From a virus: a stretch of 64,000 bases of DNA. Under the pieces are notes generated by a model. It saw nothing but the letters and a program-made list of their open reading frames with translations, was not told the origin of the DNA and searched no databases. This document shows, piece after piece, positions 17,569-25,151 of this stretch (positions are counted from its first letter, which is position 1; every line of letters begins with the position of its first letter). The translations under genes and the position numbers were made by a program. The DNA lies in the IMG/VR virus record IMGVR_UViG_3300028146_000010, positions 1 to 64,000 of that record. One strand, written 5' to 3'.

Positions 17569-20241
17569 TCATTTCTTTTTCGCGGACGGCTTGGGCACCG
17601 CCTTCGGTTTTGGTTTGGCCTTCTCAATGCGAATCTTATGGTCAGCCTCTACCTTCGCCTCTTCCAATGTTTGCTTGTGAGTCTTATCGGCCATTGCCGT
17701 TTCGTGTGCTCTATCCGCCGCGTTCTGCTCAGCTTCGTGCTGCTGGGTGGATTGCTCTTGAGCGTACTGAAGCTGCGCACTGGGATCAGGCTCTGTGGAT
17801 TCTGGCTGTTGACCTTCCTGCTGAGCGTTCAATTCTAATGCGTGAGCGCCGATAGCGGCAGGGGCAGCATGAGCGGCAGCAACCGTGCCTGCGCCCATCG
17901 CCCGAGCCGACTCCTGCTCCACACTGCTTTGAAACATTCCTCTAGCTAGCAGAGAACAGGCCCGGCGCAACGGCATTGGACTGTTGATTAATTCATCCCA
18001 ATCGAGGGCTTCAGCAAACCATTTTGCCTTCTCGTCCAGTTTTAACTCTGCTTCATCAATCGGCGGATCGATAGCATCAATAAGCACTTGAGGATCAACA
18101 TCATCAGACTGCTGTACCTGCATAGCCTGCTTCATCTGATTCAGGCGCTTACGGCATAGCTCACCAACTGCGTCATAGTCATCAGTATCCAAGTCTACGT
18201 CAAACACATCTTCCAGCTCGCTGATCATCTTGGCATTGGCTTGCTGTAGCGCCGCGTATCCTTCCGCGCCGCCCAACACGCCAAAGAATTGCGTGAGATT
18301 CTTTTGCCGCGTAAACGGGCCTTTGGGCATTTCGCTGTTGCGGACGACCTCGAACACTAAATCGGCCTTCAAGTCCGCACCTGACAACTCCACGCCTTGA
18401 GTCTGTCCGTATCGCCCACTAAGCGCAAAGTAACGAGGCAGTGGAAAGTGTTGGCGGAACAAGTTGACGGTAATCTCTGCGCCACGTTTGCGAGCGTCAG
18501 CCTTAATCTGAAATATCGGCTGGTTGATGGAGTCGGCATTGCCCTGATCAATCTCTGCGGCTGTGGCCGTGGTGTTCGTTGCCGTAATTCCCGGTTCACC
18601 CTGCTGGTAGTCACTAACCATGCTGGTTTTCTGAAACATTACGTTCAGGAAGTTCTGGGCATAGTTAAAGAATTGTCCCGGCATGGCGGTGGGTTGGAAT
18701 TGGTAGATAGAGTCGGCTAGTTTACGGCCCTCCGGCAGTTTGGTTAAGTCAAACGGGATGTTAGTCCGTGGCGTGCCAATGTACTTCATCTTACTTCCCG
18801 TCCAGATTTGGTTGTCATAACCAATGGCCGGAGTGTAGGTGGATGACATGTACGAGAGAGCTTGATTGTTGAGCGTGTTGAACTGTTTTTGGATTTCCAC
18901 CGTGTCGGCTAATCCGCGACCACTACCTGTCTGCGTTTGAGTAAACCATGTGCCCGATACGATGTGATCTTTATGCCTTTCAGGGTAAATTGCCAATACC
19001 ACCGCCATGCCGTTTAGGCCCACCGCACACAGGCCATCGGGAAATACATCGGTGAGCTTACCTTTCGGCAACGTTGGCCCATCCACCGTGGCTTCATCAC
19101 CAATCAGGTTAATATCCGCATAGCAATCCGGCGACATCCAGAACTCATTGAAAGTCACCGTATCACCCTTACCGCCCTCTTCGTCTCTAGCATGGCGTTG
19201 ATTGCCATAGTTCGAGAAGCCTGACATTGCACTACCCTGATGCCCCAACGCCCTCAGTACCTCTAACCCGTGATCACGATCAGAGTCTCCTTGAGGCAGT
19301 AACACGTTTCCAAGCACGCGAGTAATAGAGCCTTTAGGAATTTCCTGATTGTACATAAACCAATCGGAGTCTTCTGGCCGTTTCGCCAAATCCCAGCGGC
19401 AAGCAGGCATGGGTAATAACTCACAGACCAGATCACCAATCTGCCGTCTCTGTTGACCCGTCATGCTGTGGATGTCGTCGCTGGCAGGTGGCGTAACACT
19501 GACAGCAGTAGATCGGCAGTTAGGACATCGCGGCTCAGCGGCTAATGGCCCATTACCACCTAACGCGCCTAACGATTCATCACCGTCGTTCATGAATTCA
19601 GTTGCCGTACCTGCGTACTCACAATCACCACATAGTCCCGCGCCCTCACCCATTGTCACCGACTTTTGCTCAAACACATCCTGCAATACCGTCATGCTGA
19701 TTTTGGCATCGTCAAGCCGATAACGGTCGATGTAAGTGCCAAATGTCATGCCCATTAGTCCTTCTTGCTGGGAAAACCAATGGTTGTAGAATTGACGTTC
19801 GTAGTAGTTGTTGATGGAGTCAGCGGACTTCGCGGCAGATGCGCAAGTGTCAAGATTGCGACCGGGACGGATGAGGATGTCAGGATTAGAACCTTCCCAT
19901 TTGGCAAGAAGGTTCTGCTTCAGATTGTTCATGACGTTTAGAGCGCGGCGATCTTCATTGCCACTGGTCATAGGAAGAACGCCCCAGCTGCCATCGTAAG
20001 GGTTGCGAGCTAAGAACTGCTTGCCGTTGATGTAAAGGGAGGTGAGTTGACCGACGTTGACTATCTCACGGAAGACGTTTTTATCCTTGCGATGGAAATG
20101 TTGAAACCTTTCCGCGAGAGCTTTAGCGATGTATGAATCTGGCCGTTTCCCGCCACGAGACAATTCCAACAACGGTTTCGTAGGCGCGAAATTCTGATAC
20201 GGAACAATCTGCGCAGGGGATGGTTGGAGTTCAGCGGCCAT
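17569..20241 (-). CDS. Portal protein, large, with inserted zinc ribbon
   Basis: 890 residues. The N-terminal region (QNLLAKWEGSNPDILIRPG, about 109-127; YYERQFYNHWFSQQEGLMG) and the helical later region match large podophage portals, the dodecameric ring through which DNA is packaged. Unusually, C204/C207 and C239/C242 (LCGDCEYAG, EPRCPNCRS) form a C4 zinc ribbon within the N-terminal part. The last ~80 residues are Gln/Glu/Ala-rich and coiled-coil-like, ending in a Lys/Pro tail (KPKPKAVPKPSAKKK). It lies between terminase and scaffold genes, as expected. Confidence 0.85.
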   Translation of the reverse strand: MAAELQPSPAQIVPYQNFAPTKPLLELSRGGKRPDSYIAKALAERFQHFHRKDKNVFREIVNVGQLTSLYINGKQFLARNPYDGSWGVLPMTSGNEDRRALNVMNNLKQNLLAKWEGSNPDILIRPGRNLDTCASAAKSADSINNYYERQFYNHWFSQQEGLMGMTFGTYIDRYRLDDAKISMTVLQDVFEQKSVTMGEGAGLCGDCEYAGTATEFMNDGDESLGALGGNGPLAAEPRCPNCRSTAVSVTPPASDDIHSMTGQQRRQIGDLVCELLPMPACRWDLAKRPEDSDWFMYNQEIPKGSITRVLGNVLLPQGDSDRDHGLEVLRALGHQGSAMSGFSNYGNQRHARDEEGGKGDTVTFNEFWMSPDCYADINLIGDEATVDGPTLPKGKLTDVFPDGLCAVGLNGMAVVLAIYPERHKDHIVSGTWFTQTQTGSGRGLADTVEIQKQFNTLNNQALSYMSSTYTPAIGYDNQIWTGSKMKYIGTPRTNIPFDLTKLPEGRKLADSIYQFQPTAMPGQFFNYAQNFLNVMFQKTSMVSDYQQGEPGITATNTTATAAEIDQGNADSINQPIFQIKADARKRGAEITVNLFRQHFPLPRYFALSGRYGQTQGVELSGADLKADLVFEVVRNSEMPKGPFTRQKNLTQFFGVLGGAEGYAALQQANAKMISELEDVFDVDLDTDDYDAVGELCRKRLNQMKQAMQVQQSDDVDPQVLIDAIDPPIDEAELKLDEKAKWFAEALDWDELINSPMPLRRACSLLARGMFQSSVEQESARAMGAGTVAAAHAAPAAIGAHALELNAQQEGQQPESTEPDPSAQLQYAQEQSTQQHEAEQNAADRAHETAMADKTHKQTLEEAKVEADHKIRIEKAKPKPKAVPKPSAKKK

Positions 20242-20243
20242 TG

Positions 20244-20564
20244 CTATTCAGGGATGCGGGCAAATATCGGAGCGCCATTAACCATGTTCTTACATGAATT
20301 TACCTCGATATTTGAACCATTCACCCGCAATACCTTCATCTCGTGATAGCGCGTTTTAGTTCGCATTCGAGGTTCAGCAAATCGCTGTGAGATGCGCCAG
20401 AGCCAATGCCAAGAATCCTCTGCATGATTATGAAACCACATTAGAACTCGCCAGATGATCCGATGATGCCACGGCCACGGATCGCGGCCTATCGGAACTT
20501 CATAAGGTGAGTAAAGCTTCCAATGTGTTTGGCCTTCAACCAGTGACGGCATTGTTACTTTCAT
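20244..20564 (-). CDS. Uncharacterised small protein
   Basis: 106 residues from the ATG overlapping the upstream stop (TGATG). It is rich in Trp and His (DPWPWHHRIIWRVLMWFHNH, about 29-48), basic, with no cysteine pair. Not recognised. It lies 2 bp before the portal gene and is translated with it. Confidence 0.5.
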   Translation of the reverse strand: MKVTMPSLVEGQTHWKLYSPYEVPIGRDPWPWHHRIIWRVLMWFHNHAEDSWHWLWRISQRFAEPRMRTKTRYHEMKVLRVNGSNIEVNSCKNMVNGAPIFARIPE

Positions 20565-20842
20565 CAAAACTCCACATCAGGCATTCCGACAGGAGGCCCG
20601 AAGTTATGCACATGACCATCTTGACAGGTTACACAGACAAGTTGATAGCAAGTAAGGCAATAGGTAGATACGAACGTAATAATAGTCGGCAGACCACAAA
20701 CCCCGCACGGTCGTATGTTTTTTGATTCAACCACACGGGCAAACGCCAAGTTGGACTCAACGTGACGCTGATGCTCAAGTAATTCATTTGATTTCATCAT
20801 TTCCTCAAGCCACGGCCATGCTTTAGGATAGGTGTTATTCAT
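20564..20842 (-). CDS. Small zinc-finger protein
   Basis: 92 residues. IRPCGVCGLPTIITF and YCLTCYQLVCVTCQDGH give three C-x-x-C units in 35 residues, consistent with one or two zinc sites. N-terminal 45 residues are helical. Start overlaps the upstream stop by 4 bp. Function unknown. Confidence 0.6.
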   Translation of the reverse strand: MNNTYPKAWPWLEEMMKSNELLEHQRHVESNLAFARVVESKNIRPCGVCGLPTIITFVSTYCLTCYQLVCVTCQDGHVHNFGPPVGMPDVEF

Positions 20843-21216
20843 TGTTCTGCTTCATACTCAATCGGCAACCCCTCACCCCGCATCTCAGCTTCCCATCGAC
20901 GTTCAGCGTCCTCTACATCATGCCCAGCCTCAACCGCGCATCGCTTGTAAAACTCTAACTTTGCGTAGTCAATTTCAGTCGGCTCATGGGTATAGCCCTT
21001 GGGGTGGCCCTTGTTGGGTTCGACCTTCGCGGGCGGCTCAGTGTCAAGCGCATACCCGCCCTGCTTGGTGACGAACCGAGAAGTTAGTTGCAGGATGGTC
21101 CAATCCTTCGCGGCCCGTTCCGCGTCCAGCCGCTTCTCTGCATCGACAGCACGCCTGAGAGCGGTGGACAACTCCCGCTCCAATCGCTTGAGTTCACGAG
21201 AAGACAGCCACGGCAT
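20839..21216 (-). CDS. Uncharacterised coiled-coil protein
   Basis: 125 residues. Residues 6-50 form an uninterrupted charged helix (RELKRLERELSTALRRAVDA); the C-terminal part is acidic (EDAERRWEAEMRGEGLPIE). No recognised domain. It starts a four-gene coupled run that ends with the portal. Confidence 0.55.
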   Translation of the reverse strand: MPWLSSRELKRLERELSTALRRAVDAEKRLDAERAAKDWTILQLTSRFVTKQGGYALDTEPPAKVEPNKGHPKGYTHEPTEIDYAKLEFYKRCAVEAGHDVEDAERRWEAEMRGEGLPIEYEAEQ

Positions 21217-21294
21217 AGATAATTATGCTGCGCATCCACCTATCCGACGCAGGAAACCAGAAAGAGACGGATGCAGCGAACGCGCAGCAAGTCC

Positions 21295-21651
21295 TCACTC
21301 TGGGGGATAAGCTGCCCCACTGACTACGTTTTGGTCGGCGTAGGTCAGGTTCACAAGCTGAGCGCCAGTAGTCAAATTAAGTATCCGAGCATCGGACAAC
21401 TCCGTTGAATACAACCCCAGCGTGATGCCAAGATTAATGCAATCCACCATCGGACGCTGATCGGCGTGCAGCAATGCACCTGCCGCCGTAACCGCGTTTT
21501 GCAACCCTTGGTTTGTGTTAGCGGCAGCGATTGTCGTGTTATTTAAGAACGCAGGTGCCGCATAAGCAGCAAGCGAACCTTTGCAAACGCCACCGATTTG
21601 TTGCGCCGATAGTTGTTGGGCATCTATGTGGAGGCCCGCAAGCTGTGCCAT
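21295..21651 (-). CDS. Uncharacterised Ala/Leu-rich small protein
   Basis: 118 residues. Good ribosome site AAGGGAG before the ATG. It is Ala-, Leu- and Asn-rich with two cysteines (GGVCKGSLAAYAAPAF; MVDCINLGITLGLYS), predicted helical. Not recognised. Between terminase and portal genes it may be a minor head protein. Confidence 0.55.
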   Translation of the reverse strand: MAQLAGLHIDAQQLSAQQIGGVCKGSLAAYAAPAFLNNTTIAAANTNQGLQNAVTAAGALLHADQRPMVDCINLGITLGLYSTELSDARILNLTTGAQLVNLTYADQNVVSGAAYPPE

Positions 21652-21666
21652 TGATTTTCTCCCTTG

Positions 21667-22050
21667 TTATGCGGCTGGGGCTGCTTTTTTAGCAACGGCT
21701 TCCGCTTCCTTGTCCTGTCGGCCCTTGATCCGAATTACTTCTTGCTCGAATCGAGCAATCGTAGAGTCACCGGGCGCGACCGAACCGCCCTTGTAAATCG
21801 CTTCAGCATGATAGACCAAGTCCCTGCGGTGGGATTCGAGGCTGTGTGCGAAATCAGCATCGCCGCCCTCAACATTGCGAACCTTATCCCATGCCTCAAC
21901 CGCCGCGACCGCACAGCCGGGAATTGCACTGTGAGCCACGGAGACTTCAGCGGTGTGAGCGGGTACGTCAACGCTGACTACGGCGTGACCGTCCTTGTCG
22001 TCTACTTTGAGGGCCGATTTGCCCTTTGGTGATTCTTTTACGTTTGTCAT
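21667..22050 (-). CDS. Uncharacterised small protein
   Basis: 127 residues. An N-terminal beta-like segment (HAVVSVDVPAHTAEVSVAHS) is followed by helical charged sequence (FEQEVIRIKGRQDKEAEAVA) with an Ala/Lys tail. Start overlaps the preceding gene by 4 bp. Not recognised. Confidence 0.55.
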   Translation of the reverse strand: MTNVKESPKGKSALKVDDKDGHAVVSVDVPAHTAEVSVAHSAIPGCAVAAVEAWDKVRNVEGGDADFAHSLESHRRDLVYHAEAIYKGGSVAPGDSTIARFEQEVIRIKGRQDKEAEAVAKKAAPAA

Positions 22051-22250
22051 GGTTTGATTTTCTCCGGTGATGGGTATCGAATTTTAGGTCGGCGCGACTT
22101 TTTCGCCTCACTCATCGCAATCGCTACCGCCTGCTTGTTAGCCTTGTCTGCGCCGAACTTTGCTGCCGTGTGGGCATAAGTGTTGCCCGTATGAAGTTCT
22201 TTGATATTAGAACTGATTGTGTTTTGCGATGAACCGGGTTTTAATGGCAT
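22047..22250 (-). CDS. Small conserved phage protein, MPLK-type
   Basis: 67 residues. MPLKPGSSQNTISSNIKEL followed by KQAVAIAMSEAKKSR is a pattern I recognise from many phage structural clusters (start MPLK-x-G-x-S, later K-Q-A-[VI]-A-I-A). Function is not established. The tail RPKIRYPSPEKIKP closely matches the tail of the gene at 22436-22678. Confidence 0.65.
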   Translation of the reverse strand: MPLKPGSSQNTISSNIKELHTGNTYAHTAAKFGADKANKQAVAIAMSEAKKSRRPKIRYPSPEKIKP

Positions 22251-22253
22251 CGA

Positions 22254-22439
22254 TCACTCCCAACGTCGCACGCGCTCACCGTTACATCGAAAGCGCGGCT
22301 TGCTTAAAATCATCGAGATACGGGTCAGCGCCACTTCGTTTTGATCCGCACCATGTCTCACTGCGTATAATAACATCTCCGGTGTAGGGAGAGGCGTTAA
22401 GGTTGAATCTGACGCTTGCCACTTTTGACCTTCAATCAT
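22254..22439 (-). CDS. Uncharacterised small protein
   Basis: 61 residues, no recognised motif; the C-terminus SKPRFRCNGERVRRWE is basic. Start overlaps the upstream gene by 4 bp. It belongs to the chain of short genes between terminase and portal. Confidence 0.5.
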   Translation of the reverse strand: MIEGQKWQASDSTLTPLPTPEMLLYAVRHGADQNEVALTRISMILSKPRFRCNGERVRRWE

Positions 22440-22678
22440 GGTTTCATCCTATCAGGTTTCGGAAACCGCATCTTTGGTCGCTTCGGTGTCTGCGACCCAC
22501 TCACCTTCAACATCTGTCTTGCTGGTGATGGCAACAACTTCGCTGGACTATGCTCACCAATCGCCATTGCTTCATCGAGGGGCTGATTCATTTGGTGCTG
22601 CATGGGTTGCGGAAATCCACCGTGACCCGCCACGGGTTGACGTTTCAATGCGCCGATGTTGCTGAAATTAACCGCCAT
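22436..22678 (-). CDS. Uncharacterised small protein with conserved C-terminal tail
   Basis: 80 residues, Pro/Met/Gln-rich, probably mostly disordered (HGGFPQPMQHQMNQPLDEAM). The last residues RPKMRFPKPDRMKP align with the tail of the 67-residue protein two genes downstream (RPKIRYPSPEKIKP), suggesting a shared binding peptide. Not otherwise recognised. Confidence 0.5.
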   Translation of the reverse strand: MAVNFSNIGALKRQPVAGHGGFPQPMQHQMNQPLDEAMAIGEHSPAKLLPSPARQMLKVSGSQTPKRPKMRFPKPDRMKP

Positions 22679-22907
22679 TGCGTTTCACGAAAGGCACGGC
22701 GGGAAGACCACGCACTAAGCTGTCAACCGCGTCGCTTAGGTTCTGTTGCAGCATTACAACGTCATCACTGTCCGACACCTGCTCGCTGAGATAAAACCGT
22801 TTCACCGCTGCGCGTAACACGGCATTTTCAAGACGCTGAACCTCGCTAGCTGCCGCTTCTATTTCCACCATCGAAGCAAATGTACGCGCAAATGGCGCGG
22901 GCGTCAA
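22668..22907 (-). CDS. Uncharacterised helical protein coupled to TerL
   Basis: 79 residues if it uses the TTG at 22907, which overlaps the TerL stop by 4 bp; an internal ATG at 22871 is the alternative, and neither has a strong ribosome site. Helical throughout (EAAASEVQRLENAVLRAAVK). Not recognised. Confidence 0.5.
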   Translation of the reverse strand: MTPAPFARTFASMVEIEAAASEVQRLENAVLRAAVKRFYLSEQVSDSDDVVMLQQNLSDAVDSLVRGLPAVPFVKRNGG

Positions 22908-24877
22908 TCTTCTTCTTGATCGTCGATGCCGATGGGGCGGTTGAACTCGTCAAACGTGACTAACTTTAGATTCGTTGCCCGACGTTTCGCTCTGGCCTGC
23001 TGGAAGTTATAAGCCATCTCCAATTCAGGGGTCAGACCGTGTTCGTAGGGCGAGCGTTTCAGTAATTCTTCGTAGCGGTAAGGTTCAGGGGTGGCGATAA
23101 CGACTTCCTCGGCTTCGGTCAGTTGATCCGCTTGAACGCCAAAGGTCGCCATCAGCCCACGGGCGCTATCGACCCAATCGTCATCAATCTTCTTTGCTCC
23201 TGCGTTACGATGCGAGTATAGCGGCATCTCAAATCGCGCCCGCGCTAATCCACCTGAATCTCTCGCGCCTGTGACGCGGAGTTTTAAGTTACCATCAATG
23301 TACAACTCGCCCTGACCATTCTCCACTACGAAATAGATTCGCGGCTTACCCATGAGTGGTTGACCTGCCTGCGGGTGTCCCGCCGGATACCGACGAAACG
23401 GATGAGGCTTAGAGCGGTCAATTTCAAGTAAGTTTTGAATCTGTGGTACACCGCTACCCTTTGCCGCTTTCCATTTGTTAAAGAATAGTTGAAGGTCACT
23501 AGGCAGATCGATTATCAACGTGTTGCGCGCCGCTGATGCTTCATGTGACATTTTGGACTGTTCGATCTGGCTCTCAACGATCCGCATCTCAGATTGAAAG
23601 GCTTTAACCGCTGCCGACACCCTGCCGGGACTAACTAGCTCCGCTTCCATTGATGGATCGTAGGGAAACTTTGGCAGCACTACCTCACCGATAACGAAGT
23701 GAGAATCATCATGCGGACAAGTCTTATCGGGCCGGGTAATGAAACACACCGACGAGGGATGTTGTCTGGTAGTCCCCCAGTCAAATCCACGACCCTTGTG
23801 CCACCGAGCCGGAATAAAGAACCCATTCTCATCCTTCATCGGCACATGCGGAAACCCTGCGGCCATCTCACTGCGGGTGATGATGTGGTAAACCTCATCC
23901 CATTCACGGAAATCCTTGTCGTCACCAACCTTAGTGACATCTTGCTGGCATTCCCTTTCAAATAAATCTTTCCCAATCTGGTTTAGAATAGATTCGCAGT
24001 AAGGAATAGGTAGCGCGGGGTCGAATGGCTCTCCTGCTGTAATCACCCAACGCTTTCCACCGCTGGGCATGTCCACTTTTTCCGCATCGTACCATTTCAT
24101 TAGCGGGTATGGCCCTTTAGGGTCATGGTCGATAAGCATGTCCGCTCGGTGATCCATAATTTGCGAAACAATAGAATCCCGATGAATTAAATTCTGGAAA
24201 ACCACATTCAGCGTGTTCGCATAACCAGCAAGAAGAATTTCGGATTTAAGCAAGTCGAGATTCTTGGCAATGACATCAGGCGACTCACCAAGGCTATCAA
24301 TGTCGTCAAACACAAGCAGGTCAAATCGCATGTCATCTTCAGACTTGAATCCACGATTTGAACCCTGCAAAGTAATTGGCACAATGGTCTGTCCTGCTTC
24401 GGTAACGAGACGATCCTGTGACCACGAGTTGAATGCATTGCGGTACTTTTGGACTCGGGGCTTTAGGTGGGGATAATCTTTAAGCAGCGCGGAATTTTCC
24501 AACTTGCGCCGAACGCCGTTAAAGTGCTGAGTAGCCTTAGCGTCTGTGCCGGAAATGTAGCCGATAGTTTGCCGACGCTTGCGAGCGAGAATGGATACCA
24601 GCCAAGTCTCCGCTGTAGTCGATTTTCCGGCCCCCCTTGGCTGACATTCTATGCGCGGGCGATAATAAACATCAGGCTGAATACCCCATCCCCAACTCCA
24701 GAAGTCGGATTGGTAACTAGTAAAGTCGCGGGTAAAGGGCTTTGGAAAATAATGCTTGACCCATGCTTGCCACCCCTCGGCCTCCAACGCCGCACCTTTG
24801 GACTGCGGGCCTGCTAACGCCAGTGCTTTGGCGACCGTTGCGGCTATGGTCAGGCCGGATAGTTTGCCGTTGGGCAT
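22904..24877 (-). CDS. Terminase large subunit
   Basis: 657 residues, the DNA-packaging motor. Walker A is QPRGAGKST (79-87, Lys85); Walker B is LLVFDDID (187-194, Asp191/Asp192); the C-terminal RNase H-like nuclease has RGFDWGTT (362-369, Asp365) and DDDWVDSARG (564-573, Asp566/Asp569). All expected catalytic positions are present and the length is usual for podophage TerL. It lies between the ejection proteins and the portal. The small subunit is far away at 42.2-42.7 kb, which is unusual. Confidence 0.93.
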   Translation of the reverse strand: MPNGKLSGLTIAATVAKALALAGPQSKGAALEAEGWQAWVKHYFPKPFTRDFTSYQSDFWSWGWGIQPDVYYRPRIECQPRGAGKSTTAETWLVSILARKRRQTIGYISGTDAKATQHFNGVRRKLENSALLKDYPHLKPRVQKYRNAFNSWSQDRLVTEAGQTIVPITLQGSNRGFKSEDDMRFDLLVFDDIDSLGESPDVIAKNLDLLKSEILLAGYANTLNVVFQNLIHRDSIVSQIMDHRADMLIDHDPKGPYPLMKWYDAEKVDMPSGGKRWVITAGEPFDPALPIPYCESILNQIGKDLFERECQQDVTKVGDDKDFREWDEVYHIITRSEMAAGFPHVPMKDENGFFIPARWHKGRGFDWGTTRQHPSSVCFITRPDKTCPHDDSHFVIGEVVLPKFPYDPSMEAELVSPGRVSAAVKAFQSEMRIVESQIEQSKMSHEASAARNTLIIDLPSDLQLFFNKWKAAKGSGVPQIQNLLEIDRSKPHPFRRYPAGHPQAGQPLMGKPRIYFVVENGQGELYIDGNLKLRVTGARDSGGLARARFEMPLYSHRNAGAKKIDDDWVDSARGLMATFGVQADQLTEAEEVVIATPEPYRYEELLKRSPYEHGLTPELEMAYNFQQARAKRRATNLKLVTFDEFNRPIGIDDQEED

Positions 24878-24880
24878 CGG

Positions 24881-25141
24881 TTAGACCACGTCACCGCCTA
24901 CACTGTTTCTCGGTATCGGTGAATCGTAAATGACAGGTTTTTTGGTTTGCTGACGATTGCGGAATTGGTTGCCAAAGTTGAAGGCTGATGCGCCGAGTTG
25001 TCCAGCATCGTTGCTCTCTTCAGGTGGCGGCTGCGAAGTAAACTGCGAGAAGGTCGGCGCGGGCATGGCAGTGGCGGTTTGCGGGTCGATGTAGGGAGCG
25101 AGTGATACGTCGGCTAGTGCGTTGCGTCGTGGTGGTGTCAT
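24881..25141 (-). CDS. Uncharacterised Pro/Gln-rich small protein
   Basis: 86 residues, rich in Pro, Gln, Asn and Ser (FSQFTSQPPPEESNDAG), probably disordered; no cysteines. It sits 3 bp before TerL and 10 bp after the giant protein. Function unknown; possibly a minor virion or packaging-associated peptide. Confidence 0.5.
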   Translation of the reverse strand: MTPPRRNALADVSLAPYIDPQTATAMPAPTFSQFTSQPPPEESNDAGQLGASAFNFGNQFRNRQQTKKPVIYDSPIPRNSVGGDVV

Positions 25142-25151
25142 TGTCGTCCCT

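Noticed and set aside
22716-22732. TTGACAGCTTAG resembling the 15-mer of the hairpin elements
   Set aside because: Lies inside a coding gene and is not followed by the hairpins.
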